From Sciurus carolinensis (Eukaryota > Chordata > Mammalia > Rodentia > Sciuridae), in contig NC_062213.1 of assembly GCF_902686445.1 (NCBI RefSeq), forward strand, positions 3,283,241 through 3,347,240: DNA of 64,000 nt, in the 5' to 3' direction. Below, in pieces: positions 1 to 12,903 of the stretch (within the stretch, counting starts at the first letter, position 1; every line of letters starts with the position of its first letter). A program made the position numbers and the translations under genes. The notes under the pieces were generated by a model, which saw only the letters and a list, made by a program, of their open reading frames with translations, did not search any database and had not been told where the DNA came from.

Positions 1-780
1 CCTCGATGTTGGAGGAGGAGGTAGGTGTGCAGGGAGTGTGGCTGGCCCCTCCTTTCCCAGCCCCGCATGCCTGGGACTGGCCCTACAGGATGTCTGCTCA
101 GTAGTACCAATGCACTTGTCCACCCAGGACACTGGGCAGCACAGGCCTGTGAGTGGGCATAGTTTGGTCTTCTAGCGGACCCACCCACAGTTCCCCAGAC
201 CTCATTGGTGGGGAAACTTTTTAAAATATCAATAGCATTTACATCCCGTGCAGAGCATAGAGGTCGCACTCAGGTGGACAGTGAGGTCCCTCACTCCTGC
301 CTCCCAGGCACTAGGTTCCTGTCCCCTGGCTTCGCCTGCTGGCTGTGCAGATCCCACACGGGGCAGCATCCTTGTGTCAGCACTCTTGGTGGCCTCTCGT
401 GAGTCGGAGCTTCAAGGCACCATCTGCTGTAGTAGCAAGCTCACTTTCCCTCCCTGGCAGCACTTGCCCTTTAAAAGCCACCTCACAGCTGATGCCCCAG
501 TGCTGGTCCCTTCCCCCTGCCAGGGTGCCTAGGGCATGACCTCTGGAGGCTGACTTGCACCCAGTTGCTCCCAGGCCCTGCACAGTCCTCCGTAGGGACC
601 CTGTGCACTGTCTCCAGAGCACTGCTTTCATGTGTGACGCGACTGCCTCGTATCGGAATCAGGGATGGTGAGCCTTGGAGGAGTCGAGAGGCACGCCTTC
701 CGACTGTGAGCGGAAATGCGGCTGGCGTGCCCACAGGGGTGGGGTGTGCACTTGCACAGGTGCTCGAGGTGTCTGGTTTT

Positions 781-991
781 CTTTGTTTTTCTGTATTGGT
801 ACCAGGAATTGAACTCAGGGGTACTTAACCACTGAGCCACATCCCCAGCCCTTTTCATATTTTATTTTGAAACAGGGTCTCTGAATTGCTTAGGGCCTTG
901 CTAAATTGCTGAAGCCGATTTTGAACTTGTGATCCTCTTGCCTCAGCCTCTCGAGCCACTGGGATGGCAGGCGGGGGCACCGCGCCCAGCA
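781..991 (-). mobile_element. Composite B1+ID SINE, reverse
   Basis: Reading right to left, a B1-like half (gcctcagcctctcgag complement) is followed by an ID half whose complement gives gctggggatgtggctcagtgg. It is bounded by the 11-bp direct repeat TGTCTGGTTTT at 770-780 and 992-1,002, a clean target-site duplication. This composite type is known from squirrels (B1-dID/MEN-like); I cannot decide the named subfamily. Confidence 0.85.
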
Positions 992-1240
992 TGTCTGGTT
1001 TTTGAACACATGTGTTTGGCTTGGGGATCTGCTGGACTGGCATGACGGTGCGGTGGCCCCTTGCTGTGGGCTGCAGGTATTTTGGGGAAGCACTCCTGCA
1101 GCTCAGATACACCAACACCTTTCTAGAAGTTCCCAGCATGGCTCTTGGAAACAGGTCCTGTTTTGCCCGATGGCAATGGCTAGCCCAGGGGGCTTCTGTA
1201 GGCAGCACACCCCTGGTTTGTGTTCCTCTTTTGAGCAACC

Positions 1241-1455
1241 AGGGCTGGGGTGTAGCTCAGGTGTAGAGTGTGGTGCTCCTCATGTGTGAGACCTGGGTGT
1301 GGGTCCCCAGCAACACACAGCAGGTGTTAGAGCTGAGTGTGGGCCTGCAGCTCCAGGGACTCTGGAGGGTGAACTAGGGGAATCACTTGAGCCCCGGACC
1401 TCAAGGCTAGCCTGGGCAACGTGGTGGAAGACCCCCATCTCAAACAGAAAGAAAA
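1241..1455 (+). mobile_element. ID then B1 SINE sequences, forward
   Basis: An ID-like unit (gctggggtgtagctcaggtg) is followed by a B1-like unit (ggaatcacttgagcccc ... cctgggcaac). The order ID-B1 is opposite to that of the other composites here, so these may be two neighbouring insertions. Confidence 0.7.
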
Positions 1456-3765
1456 GCCAGGCCCCAGATTTAGCTCTCCTGCAGTTTTCTTCTTGGCCGA
1501 AAGAACTCCTGAGCGGCACCTTGTCCTGCTTCACTTTGTCATGGCAAGTGTGACGGCCCAGAGGTGCCAGCGTTCAGGTGGTGGAGACCTGCTAGGCATG
1601 CTCCCACCTGGCAGTGCTTCCTGCCTCAGACTGCGCCTCTGCAGGGTTGGAAATGGCACTGTGGGAGCAAGGGAGACCTCACCAGTGAGCACCTAGTAGT
1701 AGGTTCCCCTGTGCGCTTCCTGGCACCCACCTTGGCCTTAACTAGTTTGGTTGCTTATCTGCAGCCCCTGAAACTGGCCTCCTGCTCTGCCCCCACTGGC
1801 CCCCTGGAACTGTGGCCAGGGCCAGAACACAGAGCACCTAGCCTGCGCCTGGTCTGGGTGAGGGTGCTAGGCAGACATTGGGACAACTCGCAGCCAGGTG
1901 AGGGATGCTTGTCTCACAGCCCTTCCTGTGGCTGATACTGGGGTGAGTCTACAGCAGCTTGGGCCTCTGCCCTCCAGGAGGCAGGCAGGCAGCGGGACCA
2001 GAGCTGCTGAGGAGGAGGTAAAGGGCCACAGTTGGAGAAACTTGGAACTTGAGGACATTCTGCTCAGTGAAACAAACCAGTTACAGGACAAATGCCGCAG
2101 GATGCCACTGTGTGAGGTCCCTAGAGTAGTCGAATCAGACACAGGAGGGGAGCTGGTGGGTGCCAGGGGCTGGGGAGTTGGTGTCTGATCAGGCAGAATT
2201 TCAGTTCAGGAAGGAGTGGCAGGGTGGGCGGCAGTGACAGTCGCAGGAAGCATACTTGAGCCACTGGCCCTCACACTTAAAGGATTTCAAGTGGTAACTC
2301 TTACGTGTGTTTATCCCCACGACGTGGGGAATGGATGGCTCCATGGAGGCCCAGTAGTGGTGGGATGGGAAGCCTGAAGGGGACCAGAGGCAGCCCACTT
2401 GTCCAGTGAGGGGAACCGGAGGGCGCGTGTGGCCGCCTGGGAGTCTGTGAAAGCCACCTGTGCAGACCTCACCACGTATAAAGTTGGTCGAAACCCCCCG
2501 GGAGGCCCTCCAAGCTCGGGTTCTGGGTGTGGTGAGTCTCTTGGACTTCGGCCGCAGTGGCTGAGCAGTTTCTTGTACTGGGAGGCTTTGTTTGGGCTGG
2601 GAAGTCTGATTTCCTCGCCTTTCATCATTGTGTCGATAGACAATGAAATGTTCACCCCAGTCGTTTTCCCAAGGAGTTGAATGTGTACGTCATTTTCGTA
2701 TCTGATTATTACCAAGCACCTGCCTGCGGGTGCAGAGTACCAGGTCTGGCACTAGAGGCGACATGCATCTGGAAGCCTTGGGCTCACCAAGACACCAGGC
2801 TGTGTCACCGGGGTAGTGAGTTTGGGGAGGGTAAGGGAGGGTTTGTCTCACAGTTCAAACGGGGAGGCCTCAGGTGAGGCTGTCCACTCAGGTAGCCCTA
2901 GCCAGCACTGAGCATCCGCCACGTGCTGGGTGCTCTGCCAAACTTGTGGCAAAGGTCGTGGACTTTGATCTTTGTCGTGGGCCCTCCCATTGTGGGGTGG
3001 GGGTTGGGAAAGACTTCATAAGGGGAGTAGGGGGCACAACAGGTTCAGGACAGGGGGACCTAGCTTAGCCCAGAAAGAGGGCACAGGCGGGGGGGGCGGG
3101 TACCTCCGAGTGCAAAGGCCAAGTGGCCATCAGTGAAGCAAGGCTGGGGCAGCACAGCAGGGAGGGCGAAGAGGGGCTCTGGTGGCTGGGGAACAGCCTG
3201 GCCTGCACTGAGAGGGCTCCAGCAGTCTGCAGCCTCAACTGCAGGCCTCCTAGTAGTATAGCAGTGTATGAGCTTCCTGTGTCACTATGAATCTCAAAAA
3301 ATAGTGACAACATGAATCCTCTATACCCTGGATCATAAAAGACAAAAGATTTTATCAGTTATTCCTGCAGAAAATGATCTTTTAACTCAAATCCAAAAAT
3401 AAGTTACATTTTAGCAAAACATCTCAAGCATATGTTGAAAGGACAGGACAAGATCTCAGTCACCTGAAGGCCCAGAGGAGCCCCGGAGTGGCCTGTGGGC
3501 CCCAGTGTTCAGCGCCGCTCACAGACAAGAGAGTGACCCAGCAGCTCCCTGGGAAGGGTGTGCTGCTTCTCAAGGGAATTCCTCTATAATGTTTAATGTT
3601 TAACTATAAAAGCAGAGTTAGAATCATGGAGATCTGTGTACTTCTACACTGCAAATTTTGAAATAAGTGCTGTCTTTACTCTGAAATCCAACCAGTAGAG
3701 AATATGTCTACCAGCAAAATATTTTCCAGATGATGGTAATTTTGTCATTAAAAATCTCATTATTA

Positions 3766-3845
3766 CACTGGGGATATAACTTGGTGGGAGACCCTTGCCT
3801 GGTGTACTCGAGGCCCCAGGTTTGATCCTCAACACTGCAGAAAAG
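3766..3845 (+). mobile_element. ID SINE, forward, diverged
   Basis: ctggggatataacttggtgg and ggtttgatcctcaacactgc match the A and B box regions of ID elements. No clear tail is seen. Confidence 0.65.
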
Positions 3846-5069
3846 CTGTTTAGATCTTGCACATGTCATTTCTTGCTTAAGCACTTTCTTGAGGCTCACA
3901 TGCCTGCACTTTTGATATCGTTTGGAAACATGGCCAGTGAGGGCGCTGCCGCCTGTCTATGGAGGACAGTGTTTCACCTGGCAGCCGTTGCGGGCAGTGC
4001 TGCCTCTCTTCCTCTTCTGGAACCCTGGCCTGAGCCTGCGCCCAAAACGCTTCCCCATTCTCTGCTAGGCCTGGTCAGGCATACTGCCGAGCTCGGCGCC
4101 CCCTCCGTCTGCATCTGTCCTTGTTAGTGTTCTCGGGAGGCCTCACCAGGTTCCAGAGGCCTTTGCTGCCCGCCGTTCTCCAGGCCACATTCGTCCTGTC
4201 TTCTCCTGTGTCTCTGCTGGTGTCTGACAGCCAAGTGTGATTCGGCTGCAGCCCGCAGCTCCCACTGCCCACCGGGTGGGTAGCAGTCCTCCGTGCACAG
4301 CTCATGCTCTGCAGATGGGACCTCCTTGCAGCTTGGACGTTTTGACCATCACTCCTAAATGAAGCGGGGGCTTTTGGGCAGAGTTGGTTTCACACGGCAG
4401 TGCTGCCATGGGTCAGAGTACTTCACAGTGTGGTGACCTCGCACAGGCCCAGCTGTGGCTCTGTATGTGGGTCACCTGCATGTTTGGCCCGGCATGTGAT
4501 CTTCATTGGAAAATGGGCAACAGTGACAACCTCAGGCCAAGGAGTCAGTTTCATTTTGCAGCATGCATTTTCAGAGCCTATTAGGAAGCAGCTGCTGTCT
4601 GCCAGACACACCCGTCCCCCTGGAGGGCAGCCCGGCAATGGTGAGCAGAAGCCCGAGTGAGGTGCTCCTGGGAGGCGAATTCATGCCCGAGGGACAGCAC
4701 CATGCTGGAAGCCAGCAGAGCCGGGGGAGAGGCCTGTGGTCACTAGGTCTAGTTCTCAGGGAGAGGGTCTGGGCAGTGTGGAAGCTGGCTGGTAAGTCCT
4801 CTCAGGCCACTGCCACAGCCGTACAGGGTGTGAGGACCCTGGCCCTGAGGCAGTGGAGAGTGACCTAGAGCAAGCGTCCATTTGTGTAAGGAGCTGATAG
4901 GCAAACGTCCCTGCCCACCTCTGGACCCGTCTGGGGACATGCTAGAACACCCTGAGACCCCATTCGGGTGGAAGGACCTGAGCAGCACCCAGAAGGTAAG
5001 TGTCAGGTTCCACGGACAAGCTGGGGCAGGGGGCAGGCCTTGCCACTTTGCACACTGGCCCTTTCAGTC

Positions 5070-5180
5070 CTGCAAAGCTTCGACAAGACAAGGTGTCTTC
5101 TCTGAAGTCAAAATCAAGGCTGAAGGGAAAGTGACCTGCCCAGGGTCTCCAGCCAGTGGGTAAAGAGTGAGAATTGGAGC
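5070..5180 (-). mobile_element. MIR SINE remnant, reverse
   Basis: aagtgacctgcccagggtct, agccagtgggtaaagagtga and aattggagctgtcc match the complement of MIR. Confidence 0.5.
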
Positions 5181-6329
5181 TGTCCTTTTCTACCAGCCGG
5201 CTGCCTCCCAAAGGGCCGCCAGGCCGGAACTGCGGCTTCCCAGTGACCATGCTAGTGACCATGTAGGCGAAGAACCCCAACAGACCAGACACACAGCCTC
5301 CGTGCCAAGGGCTGTGCAGTGGGGGCAGTCCTCCAGGAGGGTGCGCTCACAGCTGGGATCCGCACTCAGAGTCCAGACCACAGAGCCTGGCTCCTCCAGG
5401 GCGCAGGCCTCCTGTGGACCCGCAGTCAGAGTGAGAAGGCAGGTGTGGAGGCACCTGTGAGTAGAGGTGTCATGCAGGCAGGTAAGGCAGGAGGTAAGCT
5501 GTGCGAGCAGCCATTAGTGAGAACTTAGCCCTCCTGGTTCCTGCTCCCTGACGAGTTCCAGTTGGAAAGCGCTCTCAAGCCACCTCGGAGCCTCCTTGCA
5601 GGGTGTACTCTGAATCCTGGGATTCCCAGCTCCCTGCACCCTGCTCTGAGTTGGAACTGGCTGGGACCAGCCGGCCAGAGGCAGCCCTTTAGGTCTTCAG
5701 GAATGCCTGTGCTGGTTGCTGACACATCTGTTATTAAAAACTAAATTATGTGTTCTCACAGTTTGAATTGTGTTAGCAACAAAGGTGATAAATATTCACC
5801 ACTTCCTGATCAACAGCCTTTTGCTGGTGCCCATGGCAAGGTCATCTGCTATGTCCTGTCTGTGGGATACTGGCTGCTATGCACCCTCCTTGGTCAGTGA
5901 CACCTTCGGGTGGCTCAAAGTCAGCCACAGGGGGCATTTACACTACAGAATCTGCAGTGCTGCAGAGAAGACCCCGCGGCCCCACTGGCTGCTGTGTGTC
6001 CATGCACACAGTGCTGGGCTCAGGCTCTGTTGTGGAGGCCACGCTCATTCTTGTCATGTGCAGACAGCTTCACAGCTCCCCTGGGTGTTTCTGGCAACTT
6101 GTTGGAATCAGAGCTAAATAACAGTGTAACTGTGGTGACTGGGTTTCCGTCTTGTCCCTATGCAAATGATAACATCTTGGCATTGAAAGAGGCATTTGCT
6201 GTGTTCTTGTCCTCGCTATGGACGTGAAACCACCTGTGCCCCAGAGTTGGAGCACAGAGGAGGGAGATTCCCAAAACCCAAGTGTGGGGGGCAGTTTGGG
6301 TTCCTACCTGCTCTATCCCTAATAGCTAT

Positions 6330-6450
6330 AGGACCTTGGCCACAATGGAATCTTCTGGAAGCTCAGCTCCCTCACTTTAAAGCTCGCCTGGACATGCCAT
6401 CTGCAAGGCAGGCATGAGTGGAGACCCTGGCCTGGTGCCTGGCATCTACT
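6330..6450 (+). mobile_element. MIR SINE remnant
   Basis: agctataggaccttggccac, agctccctcactttaaagct and ggtgcctggcatctactgag resemble a diverged MIR. Confidence 0.5.
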
Positions 6451-9395
6451 GAGCGTGCTGTTGTGCTGTCCTGCTGCCATTTGCCTTCTGCCCCGCTGGC
6501 TATTGGTTACCCAGGCACTGCTCTCCAGCTCCCACAGAGGGAGGAAGAGCAGGTTATTGACCCTCTGTGCGCAGATTGCAGTTTTCAATGCTCAGGCCAT
6601 TTGCCTTGCACGCCAGGCCCTGTGTCTCAGTGAGCAAATAGGTTTGCAAACTGAAACCAAATCCTCATCTGCAATGGCATCCAGGGCCATACGTGGTCTA
6701 GCCTCCTGCACCATCTCCATCTGTGCACTGGACTCTGCAGGTTGCGCTGGGTGCTGACCTGTCCGCTGAGGAAGGCCCCTCCTTGGTCCTTGAGCCTGTT
6801 CCTGTGCGCAGGGGGTCTTGTTCCAAAGATGCCAGGTGGCCTGGCACTCTGGACATGAGTCCCCACTTGACCTCCTGCTGTTGCCCTGGGCGCTTCCCAG
6901 CCGGCTGTCCAGTTCAGGGTAGTTGACTGCCCTCCAGATATGGCCAATTCTGTTTGCTCTAGGGCCTTGCGATTCAAGTTACCTGGCATCTGACCTGTGG
7001 AACTTGCTCAGTGGTACCTTCAGGTGGCTTCTGGCCCCAGTATTCTGAGCCCTGCCAGTAGGCCATGTTAGCATTGTTCCCCACCCTGCCCTGAATCTGA
7101 GGGACCAGAAACATTTGAGGTGTTCCTGCTGCCTAGGGTAACAGGATAGTGCCCTGGCCTGACACCTGAGGCCGTTCCCCATCTGCTAGCCCTGGGTTGG
7201 ATCCACAGCTCCTTTCCATGAGTCTCCTCTTCCCCCAGAAGCATGCCTGTGCCCTTCATCTCATCAAGCTGACTCAGACCCCTACCTGTCTGGGTAGCCC
7301 TAGGCCTCAGGTGTGTGAAATGAAAGGTCATCCTTGAGGAAGGCTGGAAATACATCTAGGAATCCAAGGCAGAAAGCTGAGAAGTCTTGGCTCAAACATC
7401 AGAGAGAAGTGAGAGTCACCCTTCAGGCTGTTCCCTTTGCCTTTCCAGGGGTCCTTGGGACCACAGCATATGCTTCCCAAAGCTGCTGATCGCAGAGCCC
7501 ACCAAGGCAGGGATGCATCCCATGCATGGCCATGGGTCCCACCTTTGTGCTACATGGGTGTTCTGTGCTTAGTGGCCTATGACACTCCAAGCCCACAGTG
7601 AACCAGACCCATGCTCCTGGGGCCACACAGGTGGTCAGAGCTGACTGCCTCCTGCACTTCCTTCCTGGTGCCAGGTGCTGGTACTGACCACCTGCCTTCC
7701 TGTCGCCTGCTGGGAAGTCCTGACCTCCTTCACACCCCTACTGTTCTGCCTCCCTGTTGCACTCTGCCTCTTCCTCCTACACCAGGCGGCAGACACTGCC
7801 CCTGGTGCCCTGGACAGCACGAAGGCCTCTAAAGCTCTAGTGAAGCAGGCGCGGAATGAGGGCAGACGGGGACGCCCTCCTGCCTCCCACCCACGTCCTC
7901 TTCCATCAGTCTCAGGTCCCCACACCCTGCCAGTGTGTCACCATCCCCAGTGGCGCCTGGTGCAAGGGCTCCTTCCTGCTCTTGGAGAGTTCCTGCCCCC
8001 GCCTCGGGACCCTTTATCTGCTTCCCCAGCGGCAAGTGTGATGAGGAATTCACACCAGCACTGTTGGGGGTTCCTGTGTGTCATGCCCCTTGTGTCGCTT
8101 GGTCCTTGGAGGTCAGGCACTTCCCCAGACAAGAAGGCAAGGCTCCCCAAGGTCGTGGGAATGCCTCACGGCCAGCACAGTGCTGGCCCTGAGCCCGAGA
8201 CCTCGGGCACCCCTGCCTGAGTCCCCCACATGGGATGTGGTGTCGGACTTTTTTGTGACACATCTCCCCGTAGCATCACTGCCCCGTCCTGTGTGTGGCT
8301 TGTATGTCCTATGGCATCGCTGTCCCATCAGCTGTTTCCAGGAGGTGGATTTGCCTGTTCCACAGCTATCTGAACACACGAGAGACTGCAGGTAACTGAT
8401 TTCACAAGGAAAGAGCATCAGGTTGGACACCCATGCAGGCCTGAGCCGTGCTCCCAGAGCCCGTGTGTCCTACCGGGTTCTTTCTCAGGACCGCCGCTCA
8501 TCCTGGGCTTCAGACCTTCATACAGGAACCCCTTCACCCTCACACAGGTGTGCCCAGGGTGCAGGGACTGCCATGGGTTTGCAGGGCCCACCCAAGCGTT
8601 TTGGAGCCTTGGGGACAAGGCCTGTAGACGGGAACTGTGTCCTGCGTGCATCATTTTTCCTTGCTGAAGGAGGGGCTGGTGCTTCCTGGATGGCCTCGGT
8701 GCTCAGGGTTGACCAGCCAGCAGGACCTTGCAGCCATGAGCAGGAGACTGGACTCTGTCCCACAAGTGGCAATCCAGGCAGTGTGCACTGTGCAGACCTG
8801 CAAAGGTTTTAGATCACTGGTTGCCAGGTGGCGCTGGAATATGGCGGGACGAGGGAGGAAGCAGGGCCCCAGTTGGAGGCCATGATGCTTAAGTAAAATC
8901 ACAGCTGTTCTGGAGTGTATGATGAGGGGAGGTGGAGAGCTCAGGGCAGAGGCCGCAGCATGAGCAAAGCCACGTGGGCAGGAGAGCTGACAGAAGCTAA
9001 GTGCCAGGCGGGTACGTGTGGCCAGTAGGCCTGTGGCATCTGTCACTGCATGGGCTGTGGGCTGGGATTGCTGGGTGACCCCGGGGCCCTGCCAGCACAA
9101 GTGGGTGGATGACAGGGTCTCTTCTCTGACTCAGTGACCCCACGGGAGATCTAGAGTTGGGTTCTGCACATACTGAATTTGAGGAGCTTTCCCTTCTCTG
9201 AGGCCCGAGTCTTGGATACTCTGCTCCTTTGGTGTGACTGTGAGAGGCAGCAGAGGGTGTGATGGGGACCCTGAGCTCAGGCCAGCTGCAGGGTGTGCCA
9301 TGCTTGCTGGGCTCTGGGGAAACCTTAGGAGTCTCCAGTGAGAGCCATGCAATTGCTTACACACGACGACATGTCTGTTCTACTTGTTCGTTTGG

Positions 9396-9493
9396 ATTTT
9401 TTTTTTTTTTTTTTTTTTCAGTGCTGGGAATTAAACCCAAGACCTTGTACATTCTAGACAAGTACATTACCATGTGCCACATCCCCAGCCCCA
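9396..9493 (-). mobile_element. ID SINE, reverse
   Basis: A long T run (complement of the A tail) is followed by gtgctgggaattaaaccc and ccacatccccagcccc, the complement of an ID element. Confidence 0.8.
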
Positions 9494-9722
9494 GAACATC
9501 TATTTTAAAGAGTCATAAACATGGACAGCTATTAAGAGCCAGAGAGCAGCCCATTGCCAACTTGCCAGTACATAAAGATCTCCACCAGCAGGGGAGAGGC
9601 CAGCTGAAATGACAGAGAAGCAGGTAGGGTGACCCCAGCTTTTGGGGGGGTCTGCATCTGGCCAGGTGCACCTAACCTAGTTGGACTATTGAGTTTTCTC
9701 ATTGTTCAAAATTGGGAGCAGC

Positions 9723-9837
9723 AGGGCTGGGGCTCTGGCTCGGTGGTAGAGCACTCGCCTAGCACATGTGAGGCATGAGGTCCAATTCTCAGAACCACAT
9801 ATACATAAATAAAGGTCCATCAACAACTAAAAGAAAA
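9723..9837 (+). mobile_element. ID SINE, forward, with target-site duplication
   Basis: ggctctggctcggtggtaga, a B-box region and the tail cataaataaaggtccatcaa are typical of squirrel ID elements. The 10-bp repeat TGGGAGCAGC flanks it (9,713-9,722 and 9,838-9,847). Confidence 0.85.
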
Positions 9838-11751
9838 TGGGAGCAGCGGCCCTCCAGAGTCGCTGGGAAGCCTTGGCATGGGGTAGGCCAGATTGTTACT
9901 TCCCACAGCCACGCCCAGCGGACTGGCAGAAAGAGCTAGAAGTTTGTTTTATCAGTGGAGAGCCCATTCTAACCATTCCTGCTCCCTGGGAGCTCAGCTC
10001 AGCGAGCCTCACCTCAAGGGTCACACTTGGGGAGCTGCCTGTGGCCCCTGGACTCCGCCTCCTGGCCTGTTTTGCCTCACTGTTCCCTGAGCCACTCTGC
10101 AAGTCACCCTTGCTCACTGCTCCCAGGCCGTCTAGAATGAGGTAGAATGATGTGATGGGGTCGCCTCCCTGGGCCTGGGGCTTGTCCTAGGACTTAACTC
10201 CTCCACTCGTGGGAAAACCCAGGGAGGCAGCCCAGGGCCTGCCCTCAACCTGGCCCCTTTGTCCCGTAGGACTCTGAGGATGGGTGGACCTCTAGGAAGG
10301 CTTGGTGGGCTGCAGGCAGGAATGCAGAGGTGACTGCAGGACAGCCCAGCAGTGGTCCCGGCCAGGAGGGCCCCTCCTCCACTCGCCCCTCTCCAGAGCG
10401 CTCCTTGCAGCCCTGTGCTCCCCCTCAACTGGAGGTGCCCCTTCCCCACTGCAGGGCCCCTGCCTGGGGAGTCTCCTGTCACCCGTCACCCTGGGCTCTG
10501 AGCCTGGTGAGGGGCAGGCGGCTGCCCTGGCAGCCTGAGCTGGGCGCGGCTCCTCCACTGAGCGGCGGCCGGGGTCACCCGAGGATGCAGGCCCGTCCCA
10601 TGCAGGACTGGTTCTCACGAGTCTGCTGTCGTGGACTTTTGTCTGCGATCACAGGCGTATCTGGACGGCAGGCTTCAGCTATTGAATGAAGGAGCGCAAG
10701 TTCTATTCCCCCCCCAGACCTTTTGTTAAACATTTGTAGGCCACTTTCCCAGTCCCCCTCCCCCAAAAGCACCAGTTTATCAAAAGTGCCCTTGTGAATA
10801 GAAGCCGCCACACGTGACCCAAGCGTCGCAGTGAGCTCACACAGCCCACGGACGCGCAGTGACACAGCGAGTGTTTCCTGTGAACAGGGAGCCTTCCGGG
10901 TCCCACCATTGTTGTTCAGCTTTTGCCTGGAAAAAACAAAAATTATTTACTAGGGACCGGGGTTGTGTTTGTTTAGCACTTTGCTGGGAATTGCCCGTCC
11001 AGGGTGTCCCAGGGGCAGCCTGCGCTGGCAACCCAGGAGCCGTGCTGGGGCGTCTGGCCCGGGGGGCACCCCCCCACTCCTCTAGGGCTGCCTTGGAGAC
11101 GTGATGGGAAGTGTTTATTTTTCTTGCCAACTTGTGAAACAAAAGAGAGCTGTCACCCTGTCACTCGGCCAGCTCTGTGGGCTCTGTCCCCTTCCCGGGC
11201 CTCTCAGCTCAGTGGCAGGTAGTGCTGGAGCAGAGGCCCTCGCTTCCCGCTGGCTGGCCCTGGGCAGCCTGGAAAGAACTCCCAGGAGAATGGAGAGAAG
11301 CGCCAGTCGAAGCCGCCACTGCTCCACGTCCCTGGGCTCGACCCTGCTTCCAACCTGTGCAAAGGCCTGCCTCACACCAGCCGTGATTCTTAGACTCTGG
11401 TGGTGTCCTAGTTACCCACGGTTGTCCAGTGACCACGTCCATCACCACAGTGAAGAGCTCTCATCTCAGGCACCATACTCCTTCCAGAGAGGAGACTTGG
11501 GGGTGGGAAGTGGCAGCATTGCTAAGCACAAAGAGTCAGCTGCATGGCCAGCCCTCAGGAGCCGGTGGGCCCGTCAGGTGGAGGCCACACTGGTTAGGCA
11601 ACCAGGCCACATGACTGACAGGCCGTATCCTTGCTTCGGGCTCCTCTTCTGGTGCCTTGTCTGTGATGGGTGCAAGTGTCTGCTGGATGGGCTACCAGAA
11701 AGATTAAGCAGCACCTGCGTGCCCACAGGGTTGGTTGACTGCCTGCAGGGG

Positions 11752-12015
11752 TGTGTTTGTTTTGTCCAGTGTTTGGGATGGAACCCAGGGCCTCCCACTT
11801 GCTAGGTAAGCACTCTCCCACTGAGCAAATCTCCAGCCCTTTCTTTTTTAATTTTGAGACAGGGTCATGATAATCTGCAGTCTCCTACCACAGCCTCCCA
11901 AGTTGCTGAGATGGCAGGTGTGCACCACAGCACCTGGCTTTTTTGATTTTGAGATGGGGTCTCATTGTTTGCCCGGGGTGGCCTCCAGCTCCTGGGCATG
12001 AGCCGCCCTCCTCTG
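11752..12015 (-). mobile_element. Composite B1+ID SINE, reverse
   Basis: The complement of the ID half (gggatggaacccagggcctc, tctccagccc) is followed by complement B1 sequence (cacagcctcccaagttgctg, gagatggggtctcattgttt). It is diverged, possibly with a second B1 piece. Confidence 0.75.
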
Positions 12016-12873
12016 TGGTGGGACCGCAGCAGCGGGTGGAGCCCAGTTGCCTGAGCAGTGTTCATCTACTGAGGGAGCCAAGTGTGTTCCCGTGAGCGCC
12101 TGGAGCTCATGCCTCAGCAGGCTTCATGCCCCGCAGCTGCTGGACCAGACCTGCCCAGGGCCTGTTGTCTCAGAAGGTCGTGATGCTGTCCCAAGTAGAC
12201 TAGGTGCCCAAGGGACAGGGGAAGGGTGGACAAGAGGAGCCCCTAAGCTGCTGGGCCTGGCCAGGCTCTGAGGACACGTGGCTTGGGGAGGTCTAACCTG
12301 GGCCCTCCACCTTGTATTTTAAAGATATTTACACCATCAGGTCACGAGGAGCTGCCAGAGGCTCTGAGCATGGCCTCTCGAGGCTACCTGGTTGGTGGAC
12401 CTGAGAGGAAGGTGGGGTTGGCAGGGCAGGGTGACGGGGGCTCAGGGCTGGGGCATGTGAGGAGCACAGGTGGCTGAGCACAGGAAGCGGGCAGCCGGGC
12501 ACACCAGTCAGGGACCTCCACCCACATGTGAGCTGGTAGGCCTGCTAGGACTGCCCGAGGGCTCAGGGCCACACAGTGAGTAACACGGCTGGGCAGGAGC
12601 AGGGGGCTGAGGCCTGGGCCAGGTGCTCCCACGGCCATCTCTTTTTGTCCCTCAGGCATCAGAAGGCTTGCTGTGAGCTGGTGAAGGCAGGCTGGTGCCA
12701 TCAGTACCGGGCTGGATGTCGCTGGCGGCTGGGAACACCCCCGCAAGAGCGCTGAGCTGTGACCTGCGCCTGCAGTCTCCTTTCCTCCCTGATCCCTGGC
12801 CACTGCTGGCTATCAAGGCTCTTCTGGGCAAAACACAAAGCCCTCTGTGAAAGTTCAGCTTTAAATCAGCCGT

Positions 12874-12903
12874 TCTCGTGTCAGTTGCTCTCGTGTCAGT
12901 TGC
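12874..12903 (+). repeat. Perfect 15-bp tandem duplication
   Basis: The unit TCTCGTGTCAGTTGC occurs twice in direct succession. Confidence 0.9.

Noticed and set aside
7500..7560. catgcatggccatgg stretch as a possible SLC45A4 N-terminal exon (MHGAVMFG-like)
   Set aside because: The following codons do not match the SLC45 N-terminus and no splice sites fit.
10300..10650. GC-rich stretch as a CpG island or promoter
   Set aside because: CpG density looks modest by eye and no exon or core promoter pattern lies beside it; a computed CpG ratio would settle it.
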